A stretch of DNA of 40,053 nucleotides from IMG/VR virus record IMGVR_UViG_3300037156_000070, positions 1 to 40,053 of that record, one strand, 5' to 3'. Made by a program: the position numbers and the translations under genes. Positions 21,491 through 28,585 of this stretch are shown here, one piece after another; the stretch's first letter is position 1; each line of letters begins with the position of its first letter. The notes beneath the pieces were generated by a model. The model saw nothing but the letters and a program-made list of their open reading frames with translations. It was not told the origin of the DNA and did not search any database. The DNA is from a virus.

Positions 21491-21502
21491 TAACACCACA
21501 AG

Positions 21503-21961
21503 ATGAAAGACTTTTTTAAGTGCCTAACTATAGTGGCCTTTGTCGCTCTGATCAGTGTCTCACTATCTAGCCCCAAGGCCACCTCATCTCTAGCAAAACC
21601 TAAACCAAAGGTTATTGCTTCAGTTATTAAGCCGGTTATCGCACCGGTAGCTGTAGCTCCAATAACTTATCCAATAGGTTGTGCTAACTATTTATCACTT
21701 GTCGATCAATATAACTGGAATACTCACGTTGCTATGGCAATCATGCAGGCCGAAAGTTCCTGCAACCCCTATAGCGTATCTAACGTATCAATCAACTATG
21801 ACGGTGTAGCAGACTATGGCCTGATGCAACTTCATGGAGTAGACATACTTGATCCGGCTCAGAATGTAGCTTATGCCTATTATCATAAGTATTTACCAGC
21901 TCATGGATTCACGCCTTGGAGTACATATAACTCCGGTGCATACACAAAATACTTGCAATAA
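21503..21961 (+). CDS. Secreted lytic-transglycosylase-like lysozyme
   Basis: A 152-residue protein with an N-terminal signal or anchor (about 4-23, FFKCLTIVAFVALISVSLSS) and a linker to about 58. Its domain resembles the SLT/lysozyme fold: HVAMAIMQAESSCNP (catalytic E84), YDGVADYGLMQLHGVDILDP and NVAYAYYHKYLPAHGFTPWSTYNSGAYTKYL. Family members cleave the glycan strand of peptidoglycan. C60 and C87 could form a disulphide outside the cell. Its place in the early block, far from the lysis cassette, suggests a separate role, for example local wall opening or superinfection control. The start has only a weak ribosome site. Confidence 0.75.
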   Translation: MKDFFKCLTIVAFVALISVSLSSPKATSSLAKPKPKVIASVIKPVIAPVAVAPITYPIGCANYLSLVDQYNWNTHVAMAIMQAESSCNPYSVSNVSINYDGVADYGLMQLHGVDILDPAQNVAYAYYHKYLPAHGFTPWSTYNSGAYTKYLQ

Positions 21962-21974
21962 TTATCAGTGTTTA

Positions 21975-21983
21975 TGCTATAAT
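21975..21983 (+). promoter_or_regulatory. Extended -10 promoter of the chaperonin operon
   Basis: TG-C-TATAAT (21975-21983) lies 14 bases after the transglycosylase stop. Transcription from about 21990 would include the paired inverted repeats at 21997-22047 in its leader, ahead of groES and groEL. No CIRCE-type operator is present. Confidence 0.65.
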
Positions 21984-21996
21984 GTAGTTATGAAAT

Positions 21997-22047
21997 CACT
22001 GTGGAATTTGAAGTAATTATCGGGCGCTTTACCACAGTGGAGCGCCC
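21997..22047 (+). promoter_or_regulatory. Interlocked inverted repeats in the groES leader (switch candidate)
   Basis: Arms occur in the order A-B-A'-B': CACTGTGG (21997-22004), GGGCGCT (22022-22028), CCACAGTG (22032-22039), AGCGCCC (22041-22047). Each pair is perfect (8 and 7 bp). They can form two competing hairpins. A full pseudoknot is sterically unlikely, with only one base between A' and B', unless the stems are partly open. The second hairpin is followed by TATTATTAG, which is not a strong terminator tract. Confidence 0.6.
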
Positions 22048-22071
22048 TATTATTAGTTTAAGGAGCCATAT

Positions 22072-22365
22072 ATGTCAAACGCATCAAATATCAACCCTAA
22101 ATTTGATTACCTTCTATGCGAAGAGGTCAAAGAAGTAAGTGGCGTTGTTACGTCAACTGAAATCTCAGATCATTGGCAGAAGTATCGAGTCCTAGCAGTT
22201 GGCCCAGGTAGATACCAAGAAGGAACTTTTGTTCCTACTACTACCGAAGTAAACGATGTTATATATGTTCAAAAACACGCAGAAGCTGATAGCCCTGAAG
22301 ATCTAAAACAGCGTGGCCTACACCTGATAATGGAATCAAGGGTTATGGCAAATGTTGAAGCATAG
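22072..22365 (+). CDS. groES: Phage GroES-like co-chaperonin
   Basis: A 97-residue protein following the GroES fold from end to end. Strand FDYLLCEEVKE (11-21) leads to the mobile-loop position SGVVTSTE (23-30, with V25-V26 replacing the usual I-V-L contact). Then come YRVLAVGPGR, TEVNDVIYVQKHAE and the ending HLIMESRVMANVE, close to cellular IMSESDILAIVE. Co-chaperonins cap the GroEL ring and enclose the substrate. A GroEL homologue lies 517 bases downstream, with two small genes between them. AAGGAGCC is the ribosome site. No cellular CIRCE control is seen. Confidence 0.85.
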   Translation: MSNASNINPKFDYLLCEEVKEVSGVVTSTEISDHWQKYRVLAVGPGRYQEGTFVPTTTEVNDVIYVQKHAEADSPEDLKQRGLHLIMESRVMANVEA

Positions 22366-22528
22366 TGCCAAAGTTAAAAGAGCTAGGCGTTTTCAGCTCC
22401 ATGAACCTTCGAGTTCGTTATTTCATACAAATGGTTGGCTATTACGTAGAGCTTATATTGCGGAAAGAGTAAGGCGAAAGAATATCCGGATCAAATATTA
22501 TATAGAACTTAAAAAAGGAGTACGCTAA
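22352..22528 (+). CDS. Small basic protein, 58 aa
   Basis: This gene overlaps the groES end by 14 bases in another frame and shares TAATG with the following gene. It fills an otherwise empty 162-base gap. The product is strongly basic (MLKHSAKVKRARRFQLHEP..., WLLRRAYIAERVRRKNIRIK) and may bind nucleic acid. The next gene's ribosome site AGGAGTACGC lies inside its last codons. No family is recognised. Confidence 0.6.
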   Translation: MLKHSAKVKRARRFQLHEPSSSLFHTNGWLLRRAYIAERVRRKNIRIKYYIELKKGVR

Positions 22529-22878
22529 TGTTTATAAGCAAGAAAAATTATTATGATTTACATCAGCGGTTAAATGTCCTAGAGGATTATGCCGAAAAAG
22601 ACTTTAAGCGTTTTGGTGAATATAAGGGAGACATTGATAAGTTGAATGATGTTGTATTCCACTCTAAAAAAGACTCGGACAGGATTTATCCATCCTTGCT
22701 AGAGAGATTATGGTTGAATCCAAAGCCCAAAGAGTCAAATGCTATCAGCATACTAAATGATAAATTTGAGTTAGCCATGAACTACTTAGGCATATCTGTA
22801 TATAAGAAGTCAGCAACCGATGAACATTTAGCAGTAAAGTCAATTAAAAAACCAGTTAAGAAAGTTAAGAAAGGATAA
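22528..22878 (+). CDS. Coiled-coil hypothetical protein, 116 aa
   Basis: Located between the co-chaperonin and chaperonin genes. It is helical (NYYDLHQRLNVLEDYAEKDF, SILNDKFELAMNYLGI) with a Lys-rich end (SIKKPVKKVKKG). A partner or substrate adaptor for the chaperonin is conceivable by position only. Its ribosome site GGAGTACGC is a nine-base match to the small RNA loop at 20723-20731. Confidence 0.6.
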   Translation: MFISKKNYYDLHQRLNVLEDYAEKDFKRFGEYKGDIDKLNDVVFHSKKDSDRIYPSLLERLWLNPKPKESNAISILNDKFELAMNYLGISVYKKSATDEHLAVKSIKKPVKKVKKG

Positions 22879-22882
22879 TATC

Positions 22883-24505
22883 GTGGCCAGAGGTGAGACC
22901 AAGGTAATCAATCATAAAGCTCAAGACAAGATCGTTAAAGGTGCAGAAGCTGTATATAAGGCAGTAGCTAGAGTTTACGGCCCGACAAGTTCAAACGTAG
23001 CTATCCAGCGTAATTACGGCTATCCAACCGTAACTCATGATGGTGTTACTGTAGCTAGAGAAGTATTCTTAAAAGATCCAGTTGAAGACATTGGTGCAGG
23101 ACTTCTAGTTCAAGCATCAGATAAAAGTAATAATATCTCAGGCGATGGTACTAGCTGTACTGTTATGCTTGCTTACCACGTAATGGCCGGAGCTAGACAA
23201 AGCGCAGCAGCAGGATTCAATATCATGAAGCTAAGACGAGGTATCGATAAAGCATCTATAGACATTAAGGCCGAGTTAGATAAGTTAGCTAGAGAAGTAC
23301 CAGACAAAGAGTTATCTCAAGTCGCAGCAATCTCAGCTAGTGATCCAGAGATTGGTAAACTTGTAGCAGATACAGTCCTTAAGGTTGGTGGTGTTGGTAT
23401 CACCGTAGAAGAGTATGAAGGACTTGGAGTTATTGAAGATGTTGTTGAAGGTGTTTACTTTGAGCAAGGATGGGCGATGCCGCACTTCGTTACTGATCGT
23501 ACCACCGAAGAAGCTGTACACGCCAACCCAAATATCCTTATTGTTGAAAAGAAGCTTAAACAGAACCAAGACATCGTGCCAATAATTGAGATGGTATTTA
23601 AAGATGCAGCCGAAAAGACCCTAATCATTATCGGTCATGTAGATGGACAGGCCCTAGAGACTTGCGCCTTAACTAACCTAAACGGTGGAGTTAAACTCTG
23701 TGTCATTAAACCGCCAGTATATGGTGATCAAGAGTTGCCCTTCCTAGAAGACATCGCAGCAATGACTGGCGGCAAGTTAGTCCAGCAATCACTTCCATCA
23801 GATAAAGTAACTATCGACTACCTAGGCCAAGCATCAAAGATTACCATAGCCAAAGATCATACAACCATCCTTAACGGTAAGGGTGTTCAAGAAGACATAG
23901 ACAATCGGATCGATGACCTTAAGAAGCAAATGCTATCAGATAAGTATAGTGCCTTCCAAAAGGAACGCATGGAGTTCCGCCTAGCTAAACTTCAAGGTAA
24001 GATCGGTATCATCCGAGTTGGTGGTGCTACTGAGTCAGGCCAGAAGGAAATGAAGTTCCGAGTAGAAGATGCAGTACATGCAACACGTGCAGCAAAAGAA
24101 CAGGGGATTATCCCTGGCGGTGCTACAACTCTAGCTCGACTATCTACACTACCAGTTCCAAAGAACCTAAACGCTGATGAAGCTCAAGGTTATAGGGTAG
24201 TACTCGAAGCTTTAACTGAACCATTTAAACAGTTGATGGCTAATGCCGGTGATGATGGTGGCTATAAACTACAGCAAGTCCTAACTTCAGAACCAGGATA
24301 TGGATTCAATGTTACTAAGATGGGATCAGAACCTATTGACCTATTCAAAGAAGGCATAGTGGATCCAGTTAAGGTAATTAAGTCAGTAGTAGAAAATGCC
24401 TGTGATGTTGCCGGTATTGCAGTTACGATTCCAACAACCATAACCATAGATCGAGAAGCACAGCTTGAACAGATAGCAATGAATAAGGCACAGATCGGTA
24501 ACTAG
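22883..24505 (+). CDS. groEL: Phage GroEL-like chaperonin
   Basis: This 540-residue protein uses a GTG start. It has the GroEL ATP-site residues in order: YGPTSSNV (32-39), HDGVTVARE with D53, GDGTSCT with D88 and RVEDAVHATRAA with D396, equivalent to the cellular hydrolysis aspartate. LRRGIDKA and the GGA/PGGA segments are kept. Differences are TSS in place of the usual KGR in the LGPKGRNV motif and no GGM-rich C-terminal tail (it ends MNKAQIGN). Chaperonins fold proteins in a sealed ring. With its own GroES-like gene in the same operon it may fold capsid or other phage proteins. Ring size and dependence on host GroES cannot be read from sequence. Confidence 0.92.
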   Translation: MARGETKVINHKAQDKIVKGAEAVYKAVARVYGPTSSNVAIQRNYGYPTVTHDGVTVAREVFLKDPVEDIGAGLLVQASDKSNNISGDGTSCTVMLAYHVMAGARQSAAAGFNIMKLRRGIDKASIDIKAELDKLAREVPDKELSQVAAISASDPEIGKLVADTVLKVGGVGITVEEYEGLGVIEDVVEGVYFEQGWAMPHFVTDRTTEEAVHANPNILIVEKKLKQNQDIVPIIEMVFKDAAEKTLIIIGHVDGQALETCALTNLNGGVKLCVIKPPVYGDQELPFLEDIAAMTGGKLVQQSLPSDKVTIDYLGQASKITIAKDHTTILNGKGVQEDIDNRIDDLKKQMLSDKYSAFQKERMEFRLAKLQGKIGIIRVGGATESGQKEMKFRVEDAVHATRAAKEQGIIPGGATTLARLSTLPVPKNLNADEAQGYRVVLEALTEPFKQLMANAGDDGGYKLQQVLTSEPGYGFNVTKMGSEPIDLFKEGIVDPVKVIKSVVENACDVAGIAVTIPTTITIDREAQLEQIAMNKAQIGN

Positions 24506-24790
24506 ATGTTGACTGCCATACTAAGCATTAACCTTTTCGCATTAGGAATCTTAGTTGGCTATTTTCTTCGTGAATATATTAATAAGTTCAATACATTAAT
24601 AGAGATCCGCAAGGAACGTAAAGAAGCTCAGAACATTGGAGTAGTCAGACCTCAAGGCATACCAGCTACACGTAACCAACCTATTGATCTATCTAGCGAT
24701 ACTGGCCCAGTAATGCGACCAACTCCGGCCAAGGTTGAAGATCAAAGGCAAGATGAGCGAGCAAGAATATTAAGGGAGAATCACAGGTAA
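24506..24790 (+). CDS. Single-helix membrane protein, 94 aa
   Basis: The ATG follows the groEL stop without a gap. An N-terminal membrane helix (about 2-21, LTAILSINLFALGILVGYFL) is followed by a basic coiled segment (EIRKERKEAQ) and a polar tail. It may be a membrane anchor of the early block. Function is unknown. Confidence 0.6.
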   Translation: MLTAILSINLFALGILVGYFLREYINKFNTLIEIRKERKEAQNIGVVRPQGIPATRNQPIDLSSDTGPVMRPTPAKVEDQRQDERARILRENHR

Positions 24791-24794
24791 AAAT

Positions 24795-24851
24795 ATGGAA
24801 CAGCAAGACTTCATCCGACAACTTAGTGAATTATGGTACCGACATGACTAA
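24795..24851 (+). CDS. Possible 18-aa micro-ORF
   Basis: This ORF encodes MEQQDFIRQLSELWYRHD. It ends overlapping the next start (24844), with GGTAAAA upstream, which is poor. It is an acidic, helical peptide. Its only support is the overlap. Confidence 0.3.
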   Translation: MEQQDFIRQLSELWYRHD

Positions 24852-24924
24852 AGACCCAAGCCAAATAGTTAAACTCTGTCCAGTATGCAAACACCGTCAT
24901 GCTAAAGGTGAGGATTGTCTATGA
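24844..24924 (+). CDS. 26-aa zinc-knuckle peptide
   Basis: The ORF encodes MTKDPSQIVKLCPVCKHRHA and six further residues that include the final Cys. CPVC plus later His and Cys (C12, C15, H19, C25) could hold one zinc. It ends in an ATGA overlap with the next gene, whose AGGTGAGG ribosome site lies within it. Several small zinc peptides occur in this block (25093, 26496, 28253). Confidence 0.5.
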   Translation: MTKDPSQIVKLCPVCKHRHAKGEDCL

Positions 24925-25103
24925 AAAAGGTTGGCACTATTGGAGAGATAGATGTTTTTGAGGATCTTTGGGTTCCTGATGGCAAGATGTATTTTTTAGG
25001 AGATAACTTTACGGCAGTAGTATCTAACCCTGATTCAATATACGGAATAAAAGTTAGCCGTTGGTACCGCATTAAACGATGGATAAAACGTCATGTGCGA
25101 TAG
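24921..25103 (+). CDS. Small hypothetical protein, 60 aa
   Basis: The ATG at 24921 is chosen over a TTG at 24915 because it overlaps the previous stop and has AGGTGAGG upstream. The product has a short beta-rich start (KKVGTIGEIDVFEDLWVPDG) and a very basic end (WYRIKRWIKRHVR). It overlaps the following zinc-ribbon gene by 11 bases. No family is recognised. Confidence 0.55.
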   Translation: MKKVGTIGEIDVFEDLWVPDGKMYFLGDNFTAVVSNPDSIYGIKVSRWYRIKRWIKRHVR

Positions 25104-25365
25104 TTGCGGTTCAAAGGAACATACAATCACAGCCGTTATTAATGGTAAATTTGGTCAATATTGTAATAACTGTAGACAAGGAGCTACACGCCAAGCAAAT
25201 GTAGGATCAGCACAGTACGCAAGAGATCGAGATCGTGATGCTCATGAGATAGGACTGGTTCAACCCTGGGATCGTCAAGGCAATCCAAATAAAGAATTTA
25301 TGCGCCTATACCCTGATGAGTCTAAAGAAATGTTTACCGAGGAAGAATTTAATAAGTTCGGTTAA
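25093..25365 (+). CDS. Zinc-ribbon protein, 90 aa
   Basis: CDSC (2-5) and CNNC (24-27) frame a zinc ribbon with NGKFGQY between them. The rest is polar with an Arg/Asp-rich stretch (YARDRDRDAHEIG) and an acidic end. Such proteins are common phage accessory proteins that bind nucleic acid or other proteins. Function here is unknown. Confidence 0.6.
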   Translation: MCDSCGSKEHTITAVINGKFGQYCNNCRQGATRQANVGSAQYARDRDRDAHEIGLVQPWDRQGNPNKEFMRLYPDESKEMFTEEEFNKFG

Positions 25366-25375
25366 GGAGAATATT

Positions 25376-25529
25376 ATGAGATTATCAGTTCAAATAGTTA
25401 GTTGAATTAATAGTATCTACTCACGATGGAACTACCGGCAATGGCGCAGGTATAGTAATATCAATAGTATGGATTATTCAAAGTATATTAACGCTAAGTT
25501 ATATCTATAGCGAAAAAGGAGAATTTTAA
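25376..25529 (+). pseudogene. Small membrane-protein gene broken by a 4-base duplication
   Basis: ATG at 25376 with AAGGAG upstream opens MRLSVQIVS and meets a TGA at about 25403. Just there the sequence has AGTTAGTT. Removing one AGTT joins the frame to a 3' part with no stop until 25527-25529, giving an intact product of about 49 residues with a membrane helix (AGIVISIVWIIQSILTLSYI). The +1 shift could also be programmed, or a sequencing error. The downstream frame has no start of its own. Confidence 0.55.
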
Positions 25530-25530
25530 G

Positions 25531-25857
25531 ATGACAGATACAGCACCAGCAAAAGAAGAAATTAAGGGTCAAGAATTTAATTTAAAACCTACCGAGACTC
25601 AGCTATTAGTTATTACTCAAAATAACCAGCAAGCAGTCTTCGCAGCAATCCTAAGTCAAATAGCAGTAGATCGACTAGGCTATCAAGTAACAGACCGTAC
25701 TCAATTTAAACTAAGCCCAGCATTAGATAAAATGGAGATAGGCGAATTACCTGAACCACCAGTACCTACAGCTAAAGCCGATACTCCAGCAACACAAGTA
25801 GATCAACCACCAAATCCACCTAAGCCACCAAAAAGTGGTGTAGTCGCAGCAGCATAA
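25531..25857 (+). CDS. Hypothetical protein with proline-rich tail, 108 aa
   Basis: AAAGGAG precedes the ATG. A short folded-looking region (about 14-60, with TETQLLVITQNNQQAVFAAI) is followed by a Pro/Ala/Thr-rich tail (PEPPVPTAKADTPATQVDQP...) and AAA at the end. No family is recognised. It is the last gene before the packaging genes and may belong to the late or early block. Confidence 0.5.
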   Translation: MTDTAPAKEEIKGQEFNLKPTETQLLVITQNNQQAVFAAILSQIAVDRLGYQVTDRTQFKLSPALDKMEIGELPEPPVPTAKADTPATQVDQPPNPPKPPKSGVVAAA

Positions 25858-25934
25858 GGTAGTTGAGTTCAACTAAAGCATAGAAACCTAACGTCGCACA
25901 ATATAGCACTAACAGGGGTGGAAGATCAATCGTC

Positions 25935-26495
25935 ATGCCAACAGTGAAACAACAATTAGTATTTAAAGCCCTATCGGAAAATATTGGAAGTAACAATATA
26001 AAGCCGTTAGGCACAGTATTAATTGAAGCCGGTTATTCAAAGACAGTATCTGAAACCCCTAACCTTGTTCTAAAGTCAAAAGGATTCCAAGAGCTATTAG
26101 ATGATTACTTACCTGATGCAGATCTAATTACTACTCACAAGAAGCTATTAGAGACTAAGCGTATTGATCATCTAGTATTCCCTGTAGCTATTACTGATGA
26201 AGAGATAACTGAATTAGTTGAATCAGTTGGTGGCACAGTCCGGAAGATAGCTCATGGCGAAACAGCTAATCATGTTTGGTTCTGGATAGCTAACGATAAG
26301 GCTAGGCACGATGCATTGAAGCTTGCGTATGACCTTAAGGGTAAGCTCGGTAAGCGTGATACACCAGAACATTCATCAACCTACAATACCTTCATCCAAA
26401 ACAATAACGTCAATCCTGAAGCACCTGGCGCTAAAGAACTTGCAGCAAAGACTCTTGAAACATTAATGGAATTAACTAAAAGGAAGGTGGATTAG
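25935..26495 (+). CDS. Terminase small subunit
   Basis: This 186-residue protein has an N-terminal helix-turn-helix (GTVLIEAGYSKTVSETPNLVLKSKGFQELLDDYLP, about 26-60). A helical middle (DADLITTHKKLLETKRIDH) and a basic C-terminus ending KRKVD follow. This is the usual DNA-recognition and oligomerisation layout of small terminases, and the large subunit follows within about 60 bases. It recognises phage DNA for packaging. GGTGGAAG is a distant ribosome site. Confidence 0.75.
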   Translation: MPTVKQQLVFKALSENIGSNNIKPLGTVLIEAGYSKTVSETPNLVLKSKGFQELLDDYLPDADLITTHKKLLETKRIDHLVFPVAITDEEITELVESVGGTVRKIAHGETANHVWFWIANDKARHDALKLAYDLKGKLGKRDTPEHSSTYNTFIQNNNVNPEAPGAKELAAKTLETLMELTKRKVD

Positions 26496-26576
26496 ATGAC
26501 CATCTGTCCTGATTGTGGCCTAGAGTACATTAACAATATATATAAACCTCATGAGTGTAAGCCAACCAATGACTGA
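26496..26576 (+). CDS. 26-aa zinc peptide between terminase genes
   Basis: The ORF encodes MTICPDCGLEYINNIYKPHE and six further residues with a final Cys. The ATG follows the small terminase stop directly. CPDC and HEC (C4, C7, H19, C21) could bind one zinc. It overlaps the start of the large terminase and may couple its translation. Confidence 0.5.
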   Translation: MTICPDCGLEYINNIYKPHECKPTND

Positions 26577-28248
26577 AGAAGAACTTAAACAGCAGGAAGA
26601 GATGAAGGCAACGATGCATATCCTTAGCCCTGCAGCTTGGGTATTAGATAACAACTTCATTAATGAGAACCAGCAACCCTTTGAGTTCGACTTACACCGG
26701 TTCATGATCCAACCATATAACGATACGCATCCGGATCAAGTTATCATGAAGTCAGCACAAGTTGGTTGGAGTGTTGCAGCTATTATCAAATCTATTCATG
26801 CAGCCAACTTCCGTAAACTCAATGTTATCTATGTATTACCAACACGTAATGCTACTCACGACTTCGTTATACCTAAAGTAAACCCTATGCTTGATCGTAA
26901 TCCATTGCTTAAAGACATGCTCAAGAATACCGATAGCATCCACTTGAAGGCAGTTGGTGATCGTTTTATCTACTTCAGAGGAGCTTTTCATCGTGGTGAA
27001 GCTATCTCAACTACAGCAGATCTAGTCGTATCTGATGAGCATGACATCAGTGATCAGAACGTGCTTAGTATCTATCAGTCAAGATTACAGTCATCAACCT
27101 TCGGTTGGATGTGGCGATTCTCTAATCCATCATTGCCATCGTTTGGTGTTAGCGAGCTATACGAAGACAGTGATCAAATGCATTGGATCATTAAATGCCC
27201 GCATTGTGGTTGGCAAATGTACATTGACTTTGAGAAGGATCGACAGATAGGCAATCACTTCCTAGATCAAGTTAAGGTTCAGTATGTTTGTGGCAGATGC
27301 GAAAAAGAACTAGACAATGACGATAGGCAGTCAGGTCAATGGATAGCCAAATACCCTAATCGTGAGCGCAGAGGTTATTGGATCAATCAGTTGATGGTGC
27401 CTTGGGTATCAGCTAAGAAGATACTTCAACAGCAAGCAAGCATGGAGACAGATGTATTCTATAACTTCGTGCTTGGCCTACCTTGGCAAGCATCAGAGTA
27501 TATCATTAACGGTGAAGCTATCCTTAGAGCTTGTGATCCTGGCCTTGCTGATATGACAGACGTTATCATTGGATGCGACTCAGGTAAGACTAAACACTGG
27601 GTAATGGGTAATGCTCAAGGTGTCTTCGCTTATGGCACTACAACCGACTGGGATGATATAGAACGCCTTATTAAAATGTATAACGCAACTGCAGTCATTG
27701 ATGCATTACCGGACTTTACGATACCTGAACAGTTAGCACGCAAATATCCAGGCCAAGTCTTCGTACACTACTACACGCATGACTCCAAGAGCTTGAATGT
27801 TACTGAGCGCAAAGAAGGTGAACAGTTTGGCGTACTTCAATCAGATAGAACCAAGTTATTCGATAACCTTGCAGCACGTATCACTGGCGGCAAGATGCGA
27901 TTCTTCCAGAATAAGGATGCATTACAAGATCTAATTGATCATTTTGAAACGATGTACCGAGTTGTTGAAGCTGATACACGTGGCATCAAGCGTGCTAGAT
28001 GGGAGACAAAGATTGGCAAAGCTGATCATTACGCTCATGCAACAGCTTATTATCTAGTTGGCTTATCTATGGCGCTGTTGGTTGGTGAAGCCGGTGGTGT
28101 TAAACCTAATGCACCAGCGAAGCAAAAGACTACATTTAAGGTTGATCCAGTTACCATGAAAGTACCTGTTGAAGATGCATTAGGTAGGCCATTTAATGCA
28201 ATGATCGAAAAATCATTAGCACGAAACAAAAGACATAAGGTATCATAA
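26551..28248 (+). CDS. Terminase large subunit, GpA-like
   Basis: A 565-residue packaging motor. The ATPase part has a deviant Walker A MKSAQVGWSVAA (about 66-77) and Walker B LVVSDEHD (158-165, acidic D162-E163). A zinc finger CPHC (216-219) with CGRC (247-250) is typical of the GpA family, to which lambda gpA belongs. The nuclease part has IIGCDSGKTKHWV (about 346-358), AVIDALPD (about 384-391) and the end DHYAHATAYY. It cuts concatemers and drives DNA into the prohead. An in-frame ATG at 26569, overlapping the zinc peptide stop, is an equally possible start; neither has a clear ribosome site. Confidence 0.9.
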   Translation: MSVSQPMTEEELKQQEEMKATMHILSPAAWVLDNNFINENQQPFEFDLHRFMIQPYNDTHPDQVIMKSAQVGWSVAAIIKSIHAANFRKLNVIYVLPTRNATHDFVIPKVNPMLDRNPLLKDMLKNTDSIHLKAVGDRFIYFRGAFHRGEAISTTADLVVSDEHDISDQNVLSIYQSRLQSSTFGWMWRFSNPSLPSFGVSELYEDSDQMHWIIKCPHCGWQMYIDFEKDRQIGNHFLDQVKVQYVCGRCEKELDNDDRQSGQWIAKYPNRERRGYWINQLMVPWVSAKKILQQQASMETDVFYNFVLGLPWQASEYIINGEAILRACDPGLADMTDVIIGCDSGKTKHWVMGNAQGVFAYGTTTDWDDIERLIKMYNATAVIDALPDFTIPEQLARKYPGQVFVHYYTHDSKSLNVTERKEGEQFGVLQSDRTKLFDNLAARITGGKMRFFQNKDALQDLIDHFETMYRVVEADTRGIKRARWETKIGKADHYAHATAYYLVGLSMALLVGEAGGVKPNAPAKQKTTFKVDPVTMKVPVEDALGRPFNAMIEKSLARNKRHKVS

Positions 28249-28252
28249 TCTT

Positions 28253-28513
28253 ATGTACGACATTAAGCCATACAAGAACCATGCAGGATCGCCAGCATTA
28301 AGTCTATATCTATTGAGCGATGATCAACCAGAGATGGAAAAGTTATCATGCATCTACTGCAAACGAACCATTGCAGATATTAAAGGAAACATCGACACTA
28401 TCATTAGCACGCCTATGCCATTACAAGACTTTGGTATTGCTGTTAATATACGATGCAAACTATGCGGTCAGAACTATCGATTGCTTGTAAATGCTGAAAC
28501 TATACAGGGGTAG
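28253..28513 (+). CDS. Small zinc-ribbon protein, 86 aa
   Basis: CIYC (33-36) and CKLC (68-71) form a four-cysteine site in a beta-rich frame (FGIAVNIRCKLCGQNYRLLV). Similar small Com-like zinc proteins occur near packaging genes in several phages. AAGG lies upstream. Possible roles are translation control or a head-joining aid, but neither is shown. Confidence 0.55.
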   Translation: MYDIKPYKNHAGSPALSLYLLSDDQPEMEKLSCIYCKRTIADIKGNIDTIISTPMPLQDFGIAVNIRCKLCGQNYRLLVNAETIQG

Positions 28514-28530
28514 ATTTACAGTTCAGCTTG

Positions 28531-28578
28531 TGATATACTGTTTTTAATATGCTCATACGGCTAACAAGCTATAGGAGC
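28531..28578 (+). promoter_or_regulatory. Promoter with ribosome-site-capturing leader (family member 4)
   Basis: TG-A-TATACT (28531-28539) and GCTCATACGGC (28551-28561). Unlike the others it has no T-run. GCTC (28551-28554) can pair with GAGC (28575-28578), which includes the AGGAG (28573-28577) of the portal gene, whose start is a TTG at 28586. The hairpin would thus hide the ribosome site. The short 4-bp outer stem makes the pairing tentative. Confidence 0.5.
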
Positions 28579-28585
28579 AATTCCC

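Noticed and set aside
21997-22047. A classical H-type pseudoknot as the definite structure of the groES leader
   Set aside because: Only one base separates A' and B', too short to cross an 8-bp stem; alternative hairpins are more likely, so the pseudoknot is kept only as a possibility.
22072-24505. A host CIRCE/HrcA element before groES
   Set aside because: The TTAGCACTC-N9-GAGTGCTAA palindrome is absent; the inverted repeats there are of a different sequence.
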